Shown here piece after piece: positions 24,498-33,230 of a stretch of 64,000 nucleotides of DNA. A model generated the notes under the pieces. That model saw only the letters and a list, made by a program, of their open reading frames with translations. It was not told the DNA's origin and did no database searches. A program made the position numbers and the translations under genes. Source of the DNA: Rhizobium indicum (GTDB lineage Bacteria; Pseudomonadota; Alphaproteobacteria; Rhizobiales; Rhizobiaceae); contig NZ_CP054021.1 of NCBI RefSeq assembly GCF_005862305.2, positions 1,488,001 to 1,552,000 on the forward strand, given 5' to 3'. Each line of letters opens with the position of its first letter. Position 1 is the stretch's first letter.

Positions 24498-26024
24498 ATG
24501 GTCGGTTCACCAGCAACTGCCACCCTTATCCTCAACGGCAAGGTTGTCGTCGACCTGGAAGGCGAGACGCTCCGTCTTGAGAACGGCGATGCAATCGCCC
24601 TCAGGCCGCAGGCCTTTGCGGTCCTTCGCCACCTCGTCCAGAACGCGAACAGGCTGGTCAGCAAGGCCGAGCTGCTTGAAGCCGTCTGGGGAGGCGCCGC
24701 CGTTACCGACGACAGTCTCGTTCAATGCATCCACGAGATCCGGCGAGCGCTCGGCGACGAGCGGTATGCGGTCTTGGCCACCGTCTCGCGGCGGGGCTAC
24801 CGCCTGTCGCTGGAGCGTAGCGACGAGAGTGCGCTCGGCGGCCCTTCCATCGCCGTGCTGCCGTTCGCCACCATGCGCGGCGACGAGCCCAATGACTACT
24901 TCGCCGATGGCCTGGTCGAGGACATCATCACCAACCTCTCGAAGATCCCGGGTCTGTTCGTCATCGCACGCAATTCCTCCTTCGGCTTCAGGGGCGAGAA
25001 AGCTGATCTGCGCACAATTGCCGCCGAACTACGCGTTCGCTACCTGCTGCAGGGCAGCTTGCGGCAGTCCGGGGGGAGGCTGAGGATCAATGCCCAGCTT
25101 GTCGACGGCGCATCGGCCACTCATGTCTGGGCCGACAGGTTCGAGGGCGCGGCAACGGACGTGTTCGATCTCCAGGATCGGTTGACTGAGCAGATCGTGG
25201 GCTCGATCGAACCGAGTGTTCGCCGTGCGGAGATCGAGCGTGCGCACCGCAAGCGGCCCGAAAGTCTGGACGCGTACGATCTCTACCTTCGGGCGCTGCC
25301 GCACGCCCACGCGAACACGCCCGTCGAGACGGACAAGGCCCTGCAATTGCTGGCGCGCTCGATCGAGCTTCAGCCCGACTATGTCGCTGCGCATGGCTAT
25401 GCCGCATGGTGTTACGAGCAGCGCTACCTGCGCAACGGGTTGGATCCCGCAGACAAGGCGGCCGCACTCAGCCACGCCGATATTGCGTTAGGCATCAACA
25501 GCGACGACCCGCAGGCGATGAGCATCGGCGCGTTCGTTCGCGCCAACCTCACCCGGGACTACGACGCCGCCGTCGAGGTGCTCGACCGGGCTCTCGCATT
25601 GAACAACAATTCGGCCCTGGCCTTTGGCTTCAGCGCTTTGGTCAGTGCCCACAGCGAGCGACACCAGCGGGCGGTGGAACATGCGCACAAGGCGCTGCGG
25701 CTGAGCCCGCTCGACGATCCGCTGAGCTACCATCCCTACTGCGCACTCGCCCTGACCCACCTCTTTGCCGGCGCCTTCGCCGACGCAGCCAGATACGCCG
25801 CTCTGGCGGTCCGGGCAAATCCCGGCTTCAGCATCCCGTACGCCTATCTGGCGGCCAGCCACGTCGGCCTTGGCAATGTCGAAGCCGCGCACTCTGCGGC
25901 ACGACGACTGATCGAGGTGGCGCCGAATTTCTCGGTCGGCAGCTACGTGCGAACGAACCTGTTTCAGCCGTACTTGATGGACGCGCTGGCAGCGGCCTTG
26001 CGAACGGCAGGGCTTCCCGAATGA
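24498..26024 (+). CDS. Winged-helix (CadC-like) regulator with TolB-like and TPR regions
   Basis: A 508-residue protein. An OmpR/CadC-type winged helix ('LRPQAFAVLRHLVQNANRLVSKAELLEAVWGGAAVTDDSLVQCIHEIRRALGDERYAVLATVSRRGYRL', about 30-105) is followed by a FlgO/TolB-like domain ('SIAVLPFATMRGDEPNDYFADGLVEDIITNLSKIPGLFVIARNSSF') and TPR-like helices. No membrane helix is seen, so it is probably soluble. Start ATG 24498 is supported by GAGG 7 bases upstream. It shares the TolB-TPR module with the cyclase at 15828-17690, a combination common in rhizobia. Regulated genes unknown. Confidence 0.88.
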   Translation: MVGSPATATLILNGKVVVDLEGETLRLENGDAIALRPQAFAVLRHLVQNANRLVSKAELLEAVWGGAAVTDDSLVQCIHEIRRALGDERYAVLATVSRRGYRLSLERSDESALGGPSIAVLPFATMRGDEPNDYFADGLVEDIITNLSKIPGLFVIARNSSFGFRGEKADLRTIAAELRVRYLLQGSLRQSGGRLRINAQLVDGASATHVWADRFEGAATDVFDLQDRLTEQIVGSIEPSVRRAEIERAHRKRPESLDAYDLYLRALPHAHANTPVETDKALQLLARSIELQPDYVAAHGYAAWCYEQRYLRNGLDPADKAAALSHADIALGINSDDPQAMSIGAFVRANLTRDYDAAVEVLDRALALNNNSALAFGFSALVSAHSERHQRAVEHAHKALRLSPLDDPLSYHPYCALALTHLFAGAFADAARYAALAVRANPGFSIPYAYLAASHVGLGNVEAAHSAARRLIEVAPNFSVGSYVRTNLFQPYLMDALAAALRTAGLPE

Positions 26025-26360
26025 GGCCGGCCAGCGGCGACCAAACCGCGCGTCAGATGCGGCGCTGTCACAAGCCGCCGGTCCCCAGATCATATCCGTT
26101 GGACGGATAGACCAGTCGAGCCGCGATGCGAACAACATCTGCGTCATGAAACGTCCATGACGCATCTCCTGCCTTGGTCGGCGTCGAGGAATTCGCGGGC
26201 GACCATATCGGCAAATGCTTTTCTAATTCGAAACAGGGCCGGGCAAAGATGCCGATCGGGGAAATATCGTCATTTGATCGGAGTCCGTTCGTTACATGCG
26301 GCAGGACCTCGCTCACAATTACCGGCGGATTGGCGACCTGCCGCCCCCGGAACACTAAAG
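26025..26360. other. Intergenic, nothing recognised
   Basis: No supported gene, repeat or clear promoter is seen between the regulator and the secreted protein gene. Confidence 0.4.
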
Positions 26361-26705
26361 ATGAATCGCGCTTTGTATTTCTCAACTATCCTATCGACGC
26401 TGTCTTGCTGGAATGGCGCTACCGCCCACGACACCGAGTCGGGATGGATCTATCCACCCGCTTGCTGCCGAGGGGACAAAGAACGAGGCGATTGCCACGA
26501 AATTCCGAGTGCCAGCGTGAGCACCGGTCCTGACGGTTTCAGAGTGCTGCTCAATCCGGGCGACCATCACCTCGTCACAAAGCAACACTTCTTCCGAATT
26601 CCGTATGGTGACACCATTCCGTCCGGAGACAGTCATTTTCACATTTGCTTGCACCCAACCGAAGACCACGCGAACTGCTTCTTTGCCCCTCCTTACGGAT
26701 TTTGA
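26361..26705 (+). CDS. Small secreted cysteine/histidine-rich protein
   Basis: A 114-residue protein with a signal peptide MNRALYFSTILSTLSCWNGATAH and a mature part rich in Cys and His: 'YPPACCRGDKERGDCHEIPSAS', 'GDHHLVTKQHFFRIPYGDTIPSGDSHFHICLHP' and a terminal 'CFFAPPYGF'. Several cysteine pairs suggest disulfides or metal binding in the periplasm. Proteins of this form occur in Rhizobiales, but the function is not known to me. ATG 26361 is chosen because the signal peptide begins there. Monocistronic. Confidence 0.65.
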   Translation: MNRALYFSTILSTLSCWNGATAHDTESGWIYPPACCRGDKERGDCHEIPSASVSTGPDGFRVLLNPGDHHLVTKQHFFRIPYGDTIPSGDSHFHICLHPTEDHANCFFAPPYGF

Positions 26706-26975
26706 TTTGCGAGGCATCGGAGGCGCCGCCTGCGGGCGGGATGCTGACAGTCAGCTTATTGTTGGAGGCACCACAAAGCAGCCAATGGGTCGGACGACCT
26801 CACCTGTGAGCTCACCCATGCGCTCCGTCTTGACCCCCGAGCAGGGCGGTCCTACAAGACAGACCATGGCAACACACCTCTGATTGGCCGCGCCTTGCGG
26901 CCTTGAGCGAAGCGCAGTCCTGCACGACACCGCGGGGCCACTTCCACTTGCCAAGCCAAAATCAGAGATTTTCCA

Positions 26976-27479
26976 ATGCCCACGCTCTACCTCACTTGCG
27001 GTCTTCCCGGCTCGGGTAAGACGTCGCTCGCCAAGATAATCGAACATGAAGCATCCGCCCTCCGTCTGACCGGAGACGATTGGATGCACAAGCTTTACCC
27101 CGACATCTCTACTCCGGAAGCCGAAACTGGTCCGTGCCGAGGCAGAGTCGAGAGCCTGCAATGGCAGATCGCCCTGCGTGCCATCAGGCTTCAGTGTAAC
27201 GTTGTCGTGGATTGGGGAGTGTGGTCACGGGCAGAACGCGACACCTGCCGGGAGGAAGCTCGCGCAGCTGGTGCCCGCGTCGTCCTCTGCTTCCTCGACG
27301 TTCCCTTTGATGCGCTTTGGGACCGGGTTTCCCGGCGAAACACCGAGCTTCCAGTCGGCACGTTCGACATCTCGCGGGCGGACCTGCTTAGGTGGTCGAA
27401 GCTGTTCGAGCCGCCAACCGCCGAGGAGATGGCGCTTTACGATCGGCAAACCCATCCAGCCATCACCGCCCTTAGATGA
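26976..27479 (+). CDS. P-loop kinase/AAA_33-type ATP-binding protein
   Basis: A 167-residue P-loop protein. 'PTLYLTCGLPGSGKTSLAKIIE' holds the Walker A motif GLPGSGKT, 'LTGDDWMHKLYPD' the acceptor-site Asp region, 'VVVDWGVWSRAERDTCREEARAAGARVVLCFLDVP' the Walker B-like strand, and 'LWDRVSRRN' the lid arginines. It matches the zeta-toxin-like/AAA_33 small kinases that phosphorylate sugars, nucleosides or antibiotics. No antitoxin gene accompanies it. Start ATG 26976. Substrate unknown. Confidence 0.82.
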   Translation: MPTLYLTCGLPGSGKTSLAKIIEHEASALRLTGDDWMHKLYPDISTPEAETGPCRGRVESLQWQIALRAIRLQCNVVVDWGVWSRAERDTCREEARAAGARVVLCFLDVPFDALWDRVSRRNTELPVGTFDISRADLLRWSKLFEPPTAEEMALYDRQTHPAITALR

Positions 27480-27723
27480 AACGCCACAGCGCTGGGGGTA
27501 TTCTCAGTCTGCGTAGCAGGCGGGCCCGGGCCAGCTCGCTGGTGAGGACACCTCGCCTTCTTCCCCGGGGGCCGGAGCACGGGACGGTGGCGGAGCTGTT
27601 CCTGCCGTTGAGTGGCTCATCTTCGAAAGTGGACGAAATGTTCCAATCCATTGTCACCCATTGACGTGAACAGGTTTCACCCCAATACGGTCAGGCCAGC
27701 CAGACGACAACAGGAGTGTAATC

Positions 27724-27957
27724 GTGAGCGAACCGACCGTAGCAGATGCAACAAACCGCATTTATGAGTCGCTCCAGGCGGACAACGCCGACATCGACGT
27801 GCATATCGCGGCCCTGAAGGCAGCGTTGACGCGGGCGGGTGTGAAAGAGGCCGTATTCGACCCGGCCAGGCTCGTGCAGAATAACCGTTCTGGCAGGAAG
27901 CGGATGGAGGCCTACTTTCGGCAGCGCGGTGTCACGGTGAAATTCTCAGCCTCGTGA
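27724..27957 (+). CDS. Small hypothetical protein
   Basis: A 77-residue basic protein: 'ATNRIYESLQADNADIDVHIAALKAALTRAGVKEAVFDPARLVQNNRSGRKRMEAYFRQRGVTVKFS'. Predicted helical with a basic C-terminal half. GGAGTG lies 8-9 bases before ATG 27724. Similar small proteins are found in rhizobia; no domain known to me. The 277 bases after it (27958-28234) show no supported gene. Confidence 0.55.
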   Translation: MSEPTVADATNRIYESLQADNADIDVHIAALKAALTRAGVKEAVFDPARLVQNNRSGRKRMEAYFRQRGVTVKFSAS

Positions 27958-28234
27958 AGCCTTCCAGACGGCTGTCATCACCCTCAGTGGGGCTGACACT
28001 ACGCATTGGCGTCGGACGCGAATGAAGAGCTCGCGTCGAAGTAACCTGGCTCGTGTTGCCCTTAGTGGCCGAGAGGGGGTTGCTTGCCCTTTCCCGACGC
28101 TCGGCGAGCGGGTGGACCATGAGAGTTGACCGAATGTGGGCTCGGTGCCGGACGGATGGCCGATCCACGTTACCTGGGCTGCGATGGCGCTGTCGCTCAT
28201 GGCATGGGGCCGGGAGCTAAGCGACAGGCATCCG

Positions 28235-29821
28235 TCACTCCTTTTCCTCCCAATATCTTTGCCAGAGGTCGAGCCTCGGCTTCAGCGGATCTGCTCCGAA
28301 CGTCACGCCGTGATTGGTGAAGTCCATGACCCTGTCGGCGAACGGGTCGTGGTGAGGCCATTTTGGCCGTGAGCCGCTATTGGGGTCACCCCTCCTTGCA
28401 AATTCGAGCCAGTATTCGCTTGCCAATGTGGCCATGGCCCAGTCGGCCGGTGTCACCTTGTCTTTCACCAGTGCGTCTGGAATGCCCAGCGTATACGGAA
28501 TTTCGAAGCCGTGCGGAGTGCCTTTCCACATCGGATCATTGCGTAAGGCCTCGGCGACATAGGAGAAACGATACCACCACGTCGGTTGACCAGCGCGGAC
28601 CAATTCGTCAGCGAGGTGGCGAGACGGTTCAACGAGCGTCTTGTCGGCCAGAACCTGCTGCTTCAGCTCATCGAGGGTCTGTTGACCGCTGGGATCGTAG
28701 AGGCTGCGGGCTTCGGCTGCATGATTGCCGAAGAGCGCGAAGAGATCGTCTTTCGTCGCGGCCTCACCGATACCGAGATCACGATTATTTGCCCCGACGA
28801 TGACGGGAACCGGCGCTTGACGGCCCGCCGCAAAAGCCGCTTCCGGCGTTTCGAGCAAAAACCGTCCGTCAATAATCGCCCCTGAGACGCCGAGGACGGG
28901 CTTGCCTGTCGACATTCCCGCCAGCACGTCTTGTGCCGATGCACCTTCGGTCAGCTTTTCCGCAGGCAGCGCCCGAAGGGCGGTGAGAGCGCCGGCATCG
29001 CTCCCGTTGATCCCCAGCGAAGCCGCATAGTCTAACGCGGTTTTCTCCGCTTCTTTCAAAGGTGACAAAGGCGTGCTCTCAGCACGCGCGGCAGGCAGAC
29101 CGGGTGACTGTAGAATGGCGCCCCGGAAAAGCCCCCGTGACAACGGCGATATCATGTGCGCCATCACCGAGCCGCCACCCGCCGACTCTCCGAATAGGGT
29201 CACTTTCTTCGGATCGCCGCCGAAGGCTTCGATATTTTGCCGGACCCATTTCAAGGCGGCAAGCTGGTCCATGTAACCATAGTTGCCGACGGGCTCGTCA
29301 GGGGATTCCTTCATCAGCGCCGGATGGGCAAAGTAGCCCAATCGGCCTGTGCGGTAGTTCATGCTGACGAACACGACTTTCCGGGCGGCCAGTTGGCCAC
29401 CGGGATACTGAGGGGTGTTTCCCTGGGCAAGAGCGCCGCCATAAATCCAAACCATCACCGGCAGGGGTGTTCTGGAACGCTTGGCGGGTGTCCAGACATT
29501 GAGGGTCAAACAATCCTCTGACTTCGGCAAGTCGTCGGTCTGCATGCAGGACGGACCGAAATCGCGGGCATCCTTGATACCGCTCCATCTCTCCGCTGGT
29601 CTCGGATTACGCCATCTCAGATCACCAACCGGCGGTGCCGCATAGGGTATGCCTTTGAAGCTGACGACCGTGCCCGACCTCTCACCCTTCAGCATTCCGC
29701 TGTCGATCGTAACGGTGTCGTCTGCCGCACCTAACCGTGGCGCCAACGTCAGCTGACACGATGCGACGGCCAAAAAGAGCAGAAACGTGCGACTGGCGTC
29801 CACAAACACTGCACTCTCCAC
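28235..29821 (-). CDS. Type B carboxylesterase (exported)
   Basis: A 528-residue alpha/beta-hydrolase. 'GTVVSFKGIPYAAPPVGDLRWRNPRPAERW' and 'SEDCLTLNVWTP' are the family openings. The nucleophile elbow is GESAGGGS, the oxyanion hole 'MVWIYGGALAQG', and the catalytic His lies in 'GTPHGFEIPYTLG'. The N-terminus has a hydrophobic signal-like stretch ('TFLLFLAVASCQLTLAPRLGAAD'), so it is probably periplasmic. Start taken at GTG 29821; inner GTG codons are alternatives. It hydrolyses carboxylic esters; the substrate is not predictable. Monocistronic. Confidence 0.9.
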   Translation of the reverse strand: MESAVFVDASRTFLLFLAVASCQLTLAPRLGAADDTVTIDSGMLKGERSGTVVSFKGIPYAAPPVGDLRWRNPRPAERWSGIKDARDFGPSCMQTDDLPKSEDCLTLNVWTPAKRSRTPLPVMVWIYGGALAQGNTPQYPGGQLAARKVVFVSMNYRTGRLGYFAHPALMKESPDEPVGNYGYMDQLAALKWVRQNIEAFGGDPKKVTLFGESAGGGSVMAHMISPLSRGLFRGAILQSPGLPAARAESTPLSPLKEAEKTALDYAASLGINGSDAGALTALRALPAEKLTEGASAQDVLAGMSTGKPVLGVSGAIIDGRFLLETPEAAFAAGRQAPVPVIVGANNRDLGIGEAATKDDLFALFGNHAAEARSLYDPSGQQTLDELKQQVLADKTLVEPSRHLADELVRAGQPTWWYRFSYVAEALRNDPMWKGTPHGFEIPYTLGIPDALVKDKVTPADWAMATLASEYWLEFARRGDPNSGSRPKWPHHDPFADRVMDFTNHGVTFGADPLKPRLDLWQRYWEEKE

Positions 29822-30078
29822 CGCTAAGCCGAGACAGTTGGGAACAAACTACTCCCATGGAGCGGCAACGAAAAGGGTTCATCCGACGTCTACCGGCCCT
29901 CACCCCGCCGCAAGCCCCCTGCTCGCCCACGAGAACAGCGGCGGCGGCATCTGGCGCGGGCGCGCTTTCGCTCTCCGAAGCCACTGATATCAGACCTAAG
30001 CGACTTTGCCGACGGCGATGAAGAGCCGTCGGCGAAGCGCTCCATTCCGGCCGTTCGGGCAGCGTTGGCGATATCCTA
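29822..30078. other. Intergenic upstream of the carboxylesterase
   Basis: No supported gene. A 20-base word ATGAAGAGCCGTCGGCGAAG (30020-30039) is also present at 24432-24451, a small shared remnant. An R4 repeat follows. Confidence 0.4.
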
Positions 30079-30192
30079 GAGCATGATGCCGAAAAGTGTG
30101 GTCGGTTTTCGGACGACATCATGCTCCAACTATTTAATTTAGAACAGGATTCAGATTTTAGGCCGACCGGGCCTAAAATCATCCTGTCCTAG
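30079..30192 (+). repeat. RIME-like palindromic repeat R4 (uninterrupted copy)
   Basis: The first hairpin runs from AGAGCATGATGCCGAAAAGTG to CGACATCATGCTCC; the second, GATTTTAGGCC, pairs with GGCCTAAAATC, and outer arms AACAGGAT/ATCCTGT flank it. This copy preserves the sequence GATTTTAGGCC that is split by a MITE in the copy at 57647, so it serves as the empty-site reference. Confidence 0.8.
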
Positions 30193-30273
30193 GAGCTGCC
30201 GTTCTTCATCGCTTCCGCGGATGACCAGATCGGGTGGAATTCCGACTGGCGGCAAGCGGGGATCGGTGGTGTC

Positions 30274-30600
30274 TTACTTTACTGCCGAAAAGGCGGTCGG
30301 TGACAACAGCTGGCTAGAGATATTGGAGAGAATTTGCCCGTCGCGCTCTGACTCGTCGCGGACCTTAAGCCATGCAGGATCAGTGGTGAAAGCTTTCCAT
30401 TTCACCTCGCGATCAGCTAGCGATTCCCAGGCGATGAGATAGGTGAGACGCTGGCTGCTTTCGCCCACGATTGTGGTGAAGAAACCCGCCTGCTTGATGC
30501 CGTGCTTGTCCCATATTGCCAGCGTATGTTCGGCAAAGCGGTTGAGCAGCGCGGGCAATCGGCCGGGCAGGCAGTCGTAAATTCTGAGCTCGTAGATCAC
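30274..30600 (-). CDS. NIPSNAP-family protein
   Basis: A 108-residue ferredoxin-like alpha+beta protein. MIYELRIYDCLPGRLPALLN is the classical NIPSNAP opening (YELR-x-Y), followed by 'LAIWDKHGIKQAGFFTTIVGESSQRLTYLIAWESLADREVKWKAFTTDPAW', which carries the dimeric alpha/beta-barrel features. Such small proteins form dimers and are found near catabolic genes; enzymatic role unproven. Start ATG 30600. Monocistronic; codon usage typical for the genome. Confidence 0.88.
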   Translation of the reverse strand: MIYELRIYDCLPGRLPALLNRFAEHTLAIWDKHGIKQAGFFTTIVGESSQRLTYLIAWESLADREVKWKAFTTDPAWLKVRDESERDGQILSNISSQLLSPTAFSAVK

Positions 30601-30822
30601 AGTCTTGCTTCCTTATGTCCCTTGAGAACGACATGTGTTTGGCACTTGCTCCCCTGCGCCCACAATGTCCTCAAAACTTGCAGCAACGTCAATTTCACGG
30701 TGGATCCGTCAAAGTCCCTATTAGAACAGGCCCTGCAGGTATGTGCGAACCGCTAATCTTCTGTCAATCCGATCGCCTGTGTTTAGGAGTGGCAATTTTG
30801 ACCCCCGGCTTGAGCCACTCCA

Positions 30823-31416
30823 TCAACCACCCCTCGCCCCCCGCAACGCCGTCAATCCCCTCCGCAGCCACAGCAACTGCTGCGGCGGCATCTGCCGGAA
30901 GTGTTCATAGTCCATCACCGTGACGTTATAGACCGTGCTCCTGACCTGCGGTCCATCAGGGCAGCGCAGCAGGATGCCTTGCAGCGCCATCATGCGGTTG
31001 CTGGCTTTGCGGGCGCGGTCGGCGAAGGTTTCGGTGACCTCGCCTTCGTGGCCTTTGACGGTAAAGAGCGATTGCGCCCTCGGGCTCGGGGCGGGAATGC
31101 CTGTGGTCTTGTGGTAGCGGGCGATTGCCTCGGCATAGTCGTCGCCGGCCTGGCGCTGCTCGGCGGTGATCAGGCCGTCGAGGAACATGCGGCCGAGGGT
31201 GTAGCCGGCAAAGGGGCTCTTGACCGTCTCGTCATCAACCGTCCTGCCGAAGCCGTGGATGCGGCGGCGGGCTGATATCGCCACGCTGATATTGTCCTTC
31301 TCGGTTTCGAAGGGCTTGATCTTGCCGCAGGGAAAACGCTCGACATTCTCCTTGCGCGGACGGCCGGCGCCCTTGTTAACCCGTCCTGTCTTCACCTTGG
31401 TGGCTTTGCCGCCCAT
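30823..31416 (-). CDS. Phage-type hypothetical protein, last gene of the leftward island operon
   Basis: A 197-residue basic protein starting MGGKATKVKTGRVNKGAGRP. It contains 'CGKIKPFETEKDNISVAISARRRIHGF', 'FAGYTLGRMFLDGLITAEQRQAGDDYAEAIARYHKTTG' and 'ASNRMMALQGILLRCPDGPQVRSTVYNVTVMDYEHF'. No known domain; the basic N-terminus may bind nucleic acid. ATG 31416 is chosen because no support exists upstream of it. It follows the LuxR-type HTH gene by 13 bases. A frameshifted relic of its C-terminal end remains at 23218-23312, showing that a related element once sat elsewhere in the window. Confidence 0.65.
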   Translation of the reverse strand: MGGKATKVKTGRVNKGAGRPRKENVERFPCGKIKPFETEKDNISVAISARRRIHGFGRTVDDETVKSPFAGYTLGRMFLDGLITAEQRQAGDDYAEAIARYHKTTGIPAPSPRAQSLFTVKGHEGEVTETFADRARKASNRMMALQGILLRCPDGPQVRSTVYNVTVMDYEHFRQMPPQQLLWLRRGLTALRGARGG

Positions 31417-31429
31417 GCTGATCGTCCTT

Positions 31430-31627
31430 CTATCGAATGATGCCGTTTCGGAGTGCCGCGGCGACCAGCGCCGTATCCTTGAAGACGCCGAGCCGCGCCT
31501 TGGCGTTGGCAATGTGCGTGTTCACGGTGATCGGCGAGATGCCGAGAATGGTGCCGATCTCGGCGGCCGTCTTGCCCGCCGCCATCCAGCGGATCACTTC
31601 GGTTTCGCGCGGGGTGACGTTGCTCAT
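31430..31627 (-). CDS. LuxR-type HTH protein (65 residues)
   Basis: A stand-alone LuxR-type helix-turn-helix: 'VTPRETEVIRWMAAGKTAAEIGTILGISPITVNTHIANAKARLGVFKDTALVAAALRNGII' covers the whole four-helix DNA-binding domain and nothing else. ATG 31627 overlaps the TGA of the GcrA-like gene as ATGA, so the two are translationally coupled. Probably a small transcription factor of the phage-like island operon. Confidence 0.85.
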   Translation of the reverse strand: MSNVTPRETEVIRWMAAGKTAAEIGTILGISPITVNTHIANAKARLGVFKDTALVAAALRNGIIR

Positions 31628-31923
31628 GGCTCTGCATACCCATCGATGCAGGGCACGCGCGGCATCGTCACATGCGCGCCCGACAGGGTCACCCGCGTCA
31701 CGCGGTCCGCGTGGCGGATCGGCTGGACGGGCGGGCCCGCCTTCGGCTGCGGATGCCAGGTGTCCTGCCTGGAGGGGAACCTGTCGCGGTTGCGGTGCGC
31801 CATGTTGATGACGGTGTTCTTCTTCGAGCCGAATAGGTTGGCGATCTCTCTCGCCGACAGCCCTTCCTTCCAGAGCTTTTCCGCCTTGACGATCTTGTCT
31901 TCCGTCCAAAAGGTGATGGTCAC
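31624..31923 (-). CDS. GcrA-like regulator
   Basis: A 99-residue protein. 'FWTEDKIVKAEKLWKEGLSAREIANLFGSKKNTVINMAHRNRDRFPSR' is the N-terminal HTH of the GcrA cell-cycle regulator family, including the W-T-E-x-K and 'LWxEGLSAxxIA' motifs. It is followed by a proline-rich linker and a short tail; it is shorter than chromosomal GcrA. The start is GTG 31923, which overlaps the TGA of the upstream gene as GTGA; its own TGA overlaps the next ATG. Phage-borne GcrA-like proteins are known. A role in redirecting host transcription is inferred. Confidence 0.82.
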   Translation of the reverse strand: MTITFWTEDKIVKAEKLWKEGLSAREIANLFGSKKNTVINMAHRNRDRFPSRQDTWHPQPKAGPPVQPIRHADRVTRVTLSGAHVTMPRVPCIDGYAEP

Positions 31924-32360
31924 TTGGTGGCCTCCTGTGCGTCCCGCGCGGCGCGGGCGATGATCGGGTTGTCGGGAAACATCCGGGCCAGCTCCCGCTT
32001 GGCGTTGCGGCTGCCGTTGGCCGCTGCCTTCAGCAGCTGCATCTTGTAGGCCGGCACTTTCGGCTGAAGCACCTCGGGTTCCGCCTCCAGGCGCGGCCGG
32101 CGCTCGGCCTCGATCGCTGCCTGCTGATGCCGGCACTCTTCGGCAAAGCTCGCCGAGCTCGGGGCAAAGGCGCGGTTATGGTCTCTCACCTGGCCGGAAA
32201 TGAAGCGTTTGGCGGCCCGCCAGACCGCCTCTGCCGGAAGGCCCTCGACGGCGACGAGATAGGCGCGGATCTGCATGTCGGGATCAGTGCCTGTTGATGC
32301 CGGGAAGCCAGAAAGCATCCCCGAAATGATCTTCACCAGAGGGGAAATCTCGTGCGGCAT
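31920..32360 (-). CDS. Phage-type hypothetical protein
   Basis: A 146-residue protein: 'PLVKIISGMLSGFPASTGTDPDMQIRAYLVAVEGLPAEAVWRAAKRFISGQVRDHNRAFAPSSASFAEECR' resembles the small alpha-helical proteins next to replication genes in phages and prophages, in which a 'Y-x-x-A(L/V)xGLP' helix and a 'F-x-P-S-x-x-x(L/F)' motif occur. A basic helical tail follows. It overlaps the upstream gene by 77 bases if ATG 32360 is used; an inner ATG would reduce this. GTGA coupling to the GcrA-like gene. Function unknown. Confidence 0.65.
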   Translation of the reverse strand: MPHEISPLVKIISGMLSGFPASTGTDPDMQIRAYLVAVEGLPAEAVWRAAKRFISGQVRDHNRAFAPSSASFAEECRHQQAAIEAERRPRLEAEPEVLQPKVPAYKMQLLKAAANGSRNAKRELARMFPDNPIIARAARDAQEATK

Positions 32361-32649
32361 CCACTGTCGTCCTTCTCGTACTGCTGTTGATCGACCCGGC
32401 CTCCCTCGCCTTCTCCTTAAGGTACCAGTCGCATTTGATCGCCTGCCAGCCGCGGAAGATCTGCATCTCGGCGGCGCCGACCGGGTCGCCGGTCAGCAGG
32501 TATTCCCTGGCCTGCATCCTGGCGGCATAAGCCGTCAGCGGCTTCTTCAGCGTGCGTTTGCGATGCTCGATGATGGCTGCCGCCAGTTCCTCCCCCAGCA
32601 CCGGACTGAGGATCTCCATGATCTCCTGGCTCACTGTGTCCTTGCCCAT
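32284..32649 (-). CDS. Phage-type hypothetical protein
   Basis: A 121-residue protein starting MGKDTVSQEIMEILSPVLGE. The part 'ELAAAIIEHRKRTLKKPLTAYAARMQAREYLLTGDPVGAAEMQIFRGWQAIKCDWY' looks like a small helical domain common in rhizobial prophages ('K-x-x-LTxxAA-x-x-xAREF'). AAGGGA lies 6-7 bases before ATG 32649. Its C-terminal third overlaps the next gene. Part of the leftward operon under the repressor at 33784. Function unknown. Confidence 0.65.
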   Translation of the reverse strand: MGKDTVSQEIMEILSPVLGEELAAAIIEHRKRTLKKPLTAYAARMQAREYLLTGDPVGAAEMQIFRGWQAIKCDWYLKEKAREAGSINSSTRRTTVDAARDFPSGEDHFGDAFWLPGINRH

Positions 32650-32681
32650 GCGATGTCCCTTTCCCGTTTGAGATGGCCTCT

Positions 32682-32957
32682 TCAAACCCGCAGCCTCCGT
32701 CGCCCGCCGGCAAAATTGACCGGGGCGCCGGGCCTCGCGGTACGGCGGGGAAACCGCCTGGTCTCGCCGGCATTGTCCTGCTGGGCGGTGTCGCCCTTTT
32801 CGGCGCTTCGAAGCCTGTGGATATCGGTTTCCACCGACGGCACCGACACCCCGAGGATGGCAGCGATCTCGATGTAGTCCCGGCCAGTGCGGAAGAGTTC
32901 GAGCGCGTTCATGTGGGCGCCTTGCTGCGCTGGCGCGGCCTCGGCCTGGATGCTCAT
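32682..32957 (-). CDS. Small HTH-like protein of the island operon
   Basis: A 91-residue protein. 'NALELFRTGRDYIEIAAILGVSVPSVETDIHRLRSAEKG' predicts a helix-turn-helix of the sigma-70 region 4/transposase type, followed by an arginine-rich unstructured tail. AAGGA lies about 8 bases before ATG 32957. The upstream frame ends with an ATGA overlap. Probably an early regulatory protein of the phage-like element. Confidence 0.65.
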   Translation of the reverse strand: MSIQAEAAPAQQGAHMNALELFRTGRDYIEIAAILGVSVPSVETDIHRLRSAEKGDTAQQDNAGETRRFPRRTARPGAPVNFAGGRRRLRV

Positions 32958-33169
32958 CGCTTGATCCTTCTTTCCGATTTCGAACGCGGCTCGCCGTTCC
33001 CGCCGGAGCGGGTGGCTCGTCCCGTGCTTGATTCAAATTCATCGATGACGACCGGAGCCGGCTCTTGCGCGAGCAAAGGCTCCGGTCGTCTGCCAGGCCG
33101 CCGCCTGGGTCGGACACGACATCGTCGCGCCGGTGGGCACGGCATTGCCGCGCCCGGGGGGCACGACAT
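32954..33169 (-). CDS. Possible small basic protein (uncertain)
   Basis: A 71-residue frame ending 'APVVIDEFESSTGRATRSGG' and a lysine/arginine-rich tail; its TGA overlaps the next ATG (32957-32954), which supports translation. The N-terminal part is Cys/Pro/Arg-rich and is encoded by an imperfect tandem repeat (GCACGACATCGTCGCGCCCG-like units, 33114-33180), so the true start may lie later. Low-complexity sequence makes this call weak. Confidence 0.35.
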   Translation of the reverse strand: MSCPPGAAMPCPPARRCRVRPRRRPGRRPEPLLAQEPAPVVIDEFESSTGRATRSGGNGEPRSKSERRIKR

Positions 33170-33230
33170 CGTCGCGCCCGCGATGCTGGCGTCGCCGAGG
33201 GAGGGCGACGACGCCAGCGGCCGATAGCCG

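Noticed and set aside
28136..28372. 78-residue frame on the plus strand
   Set aside because: It overlaps the 3' end of the carboxylesterase gene and lacks homology; probably chance.
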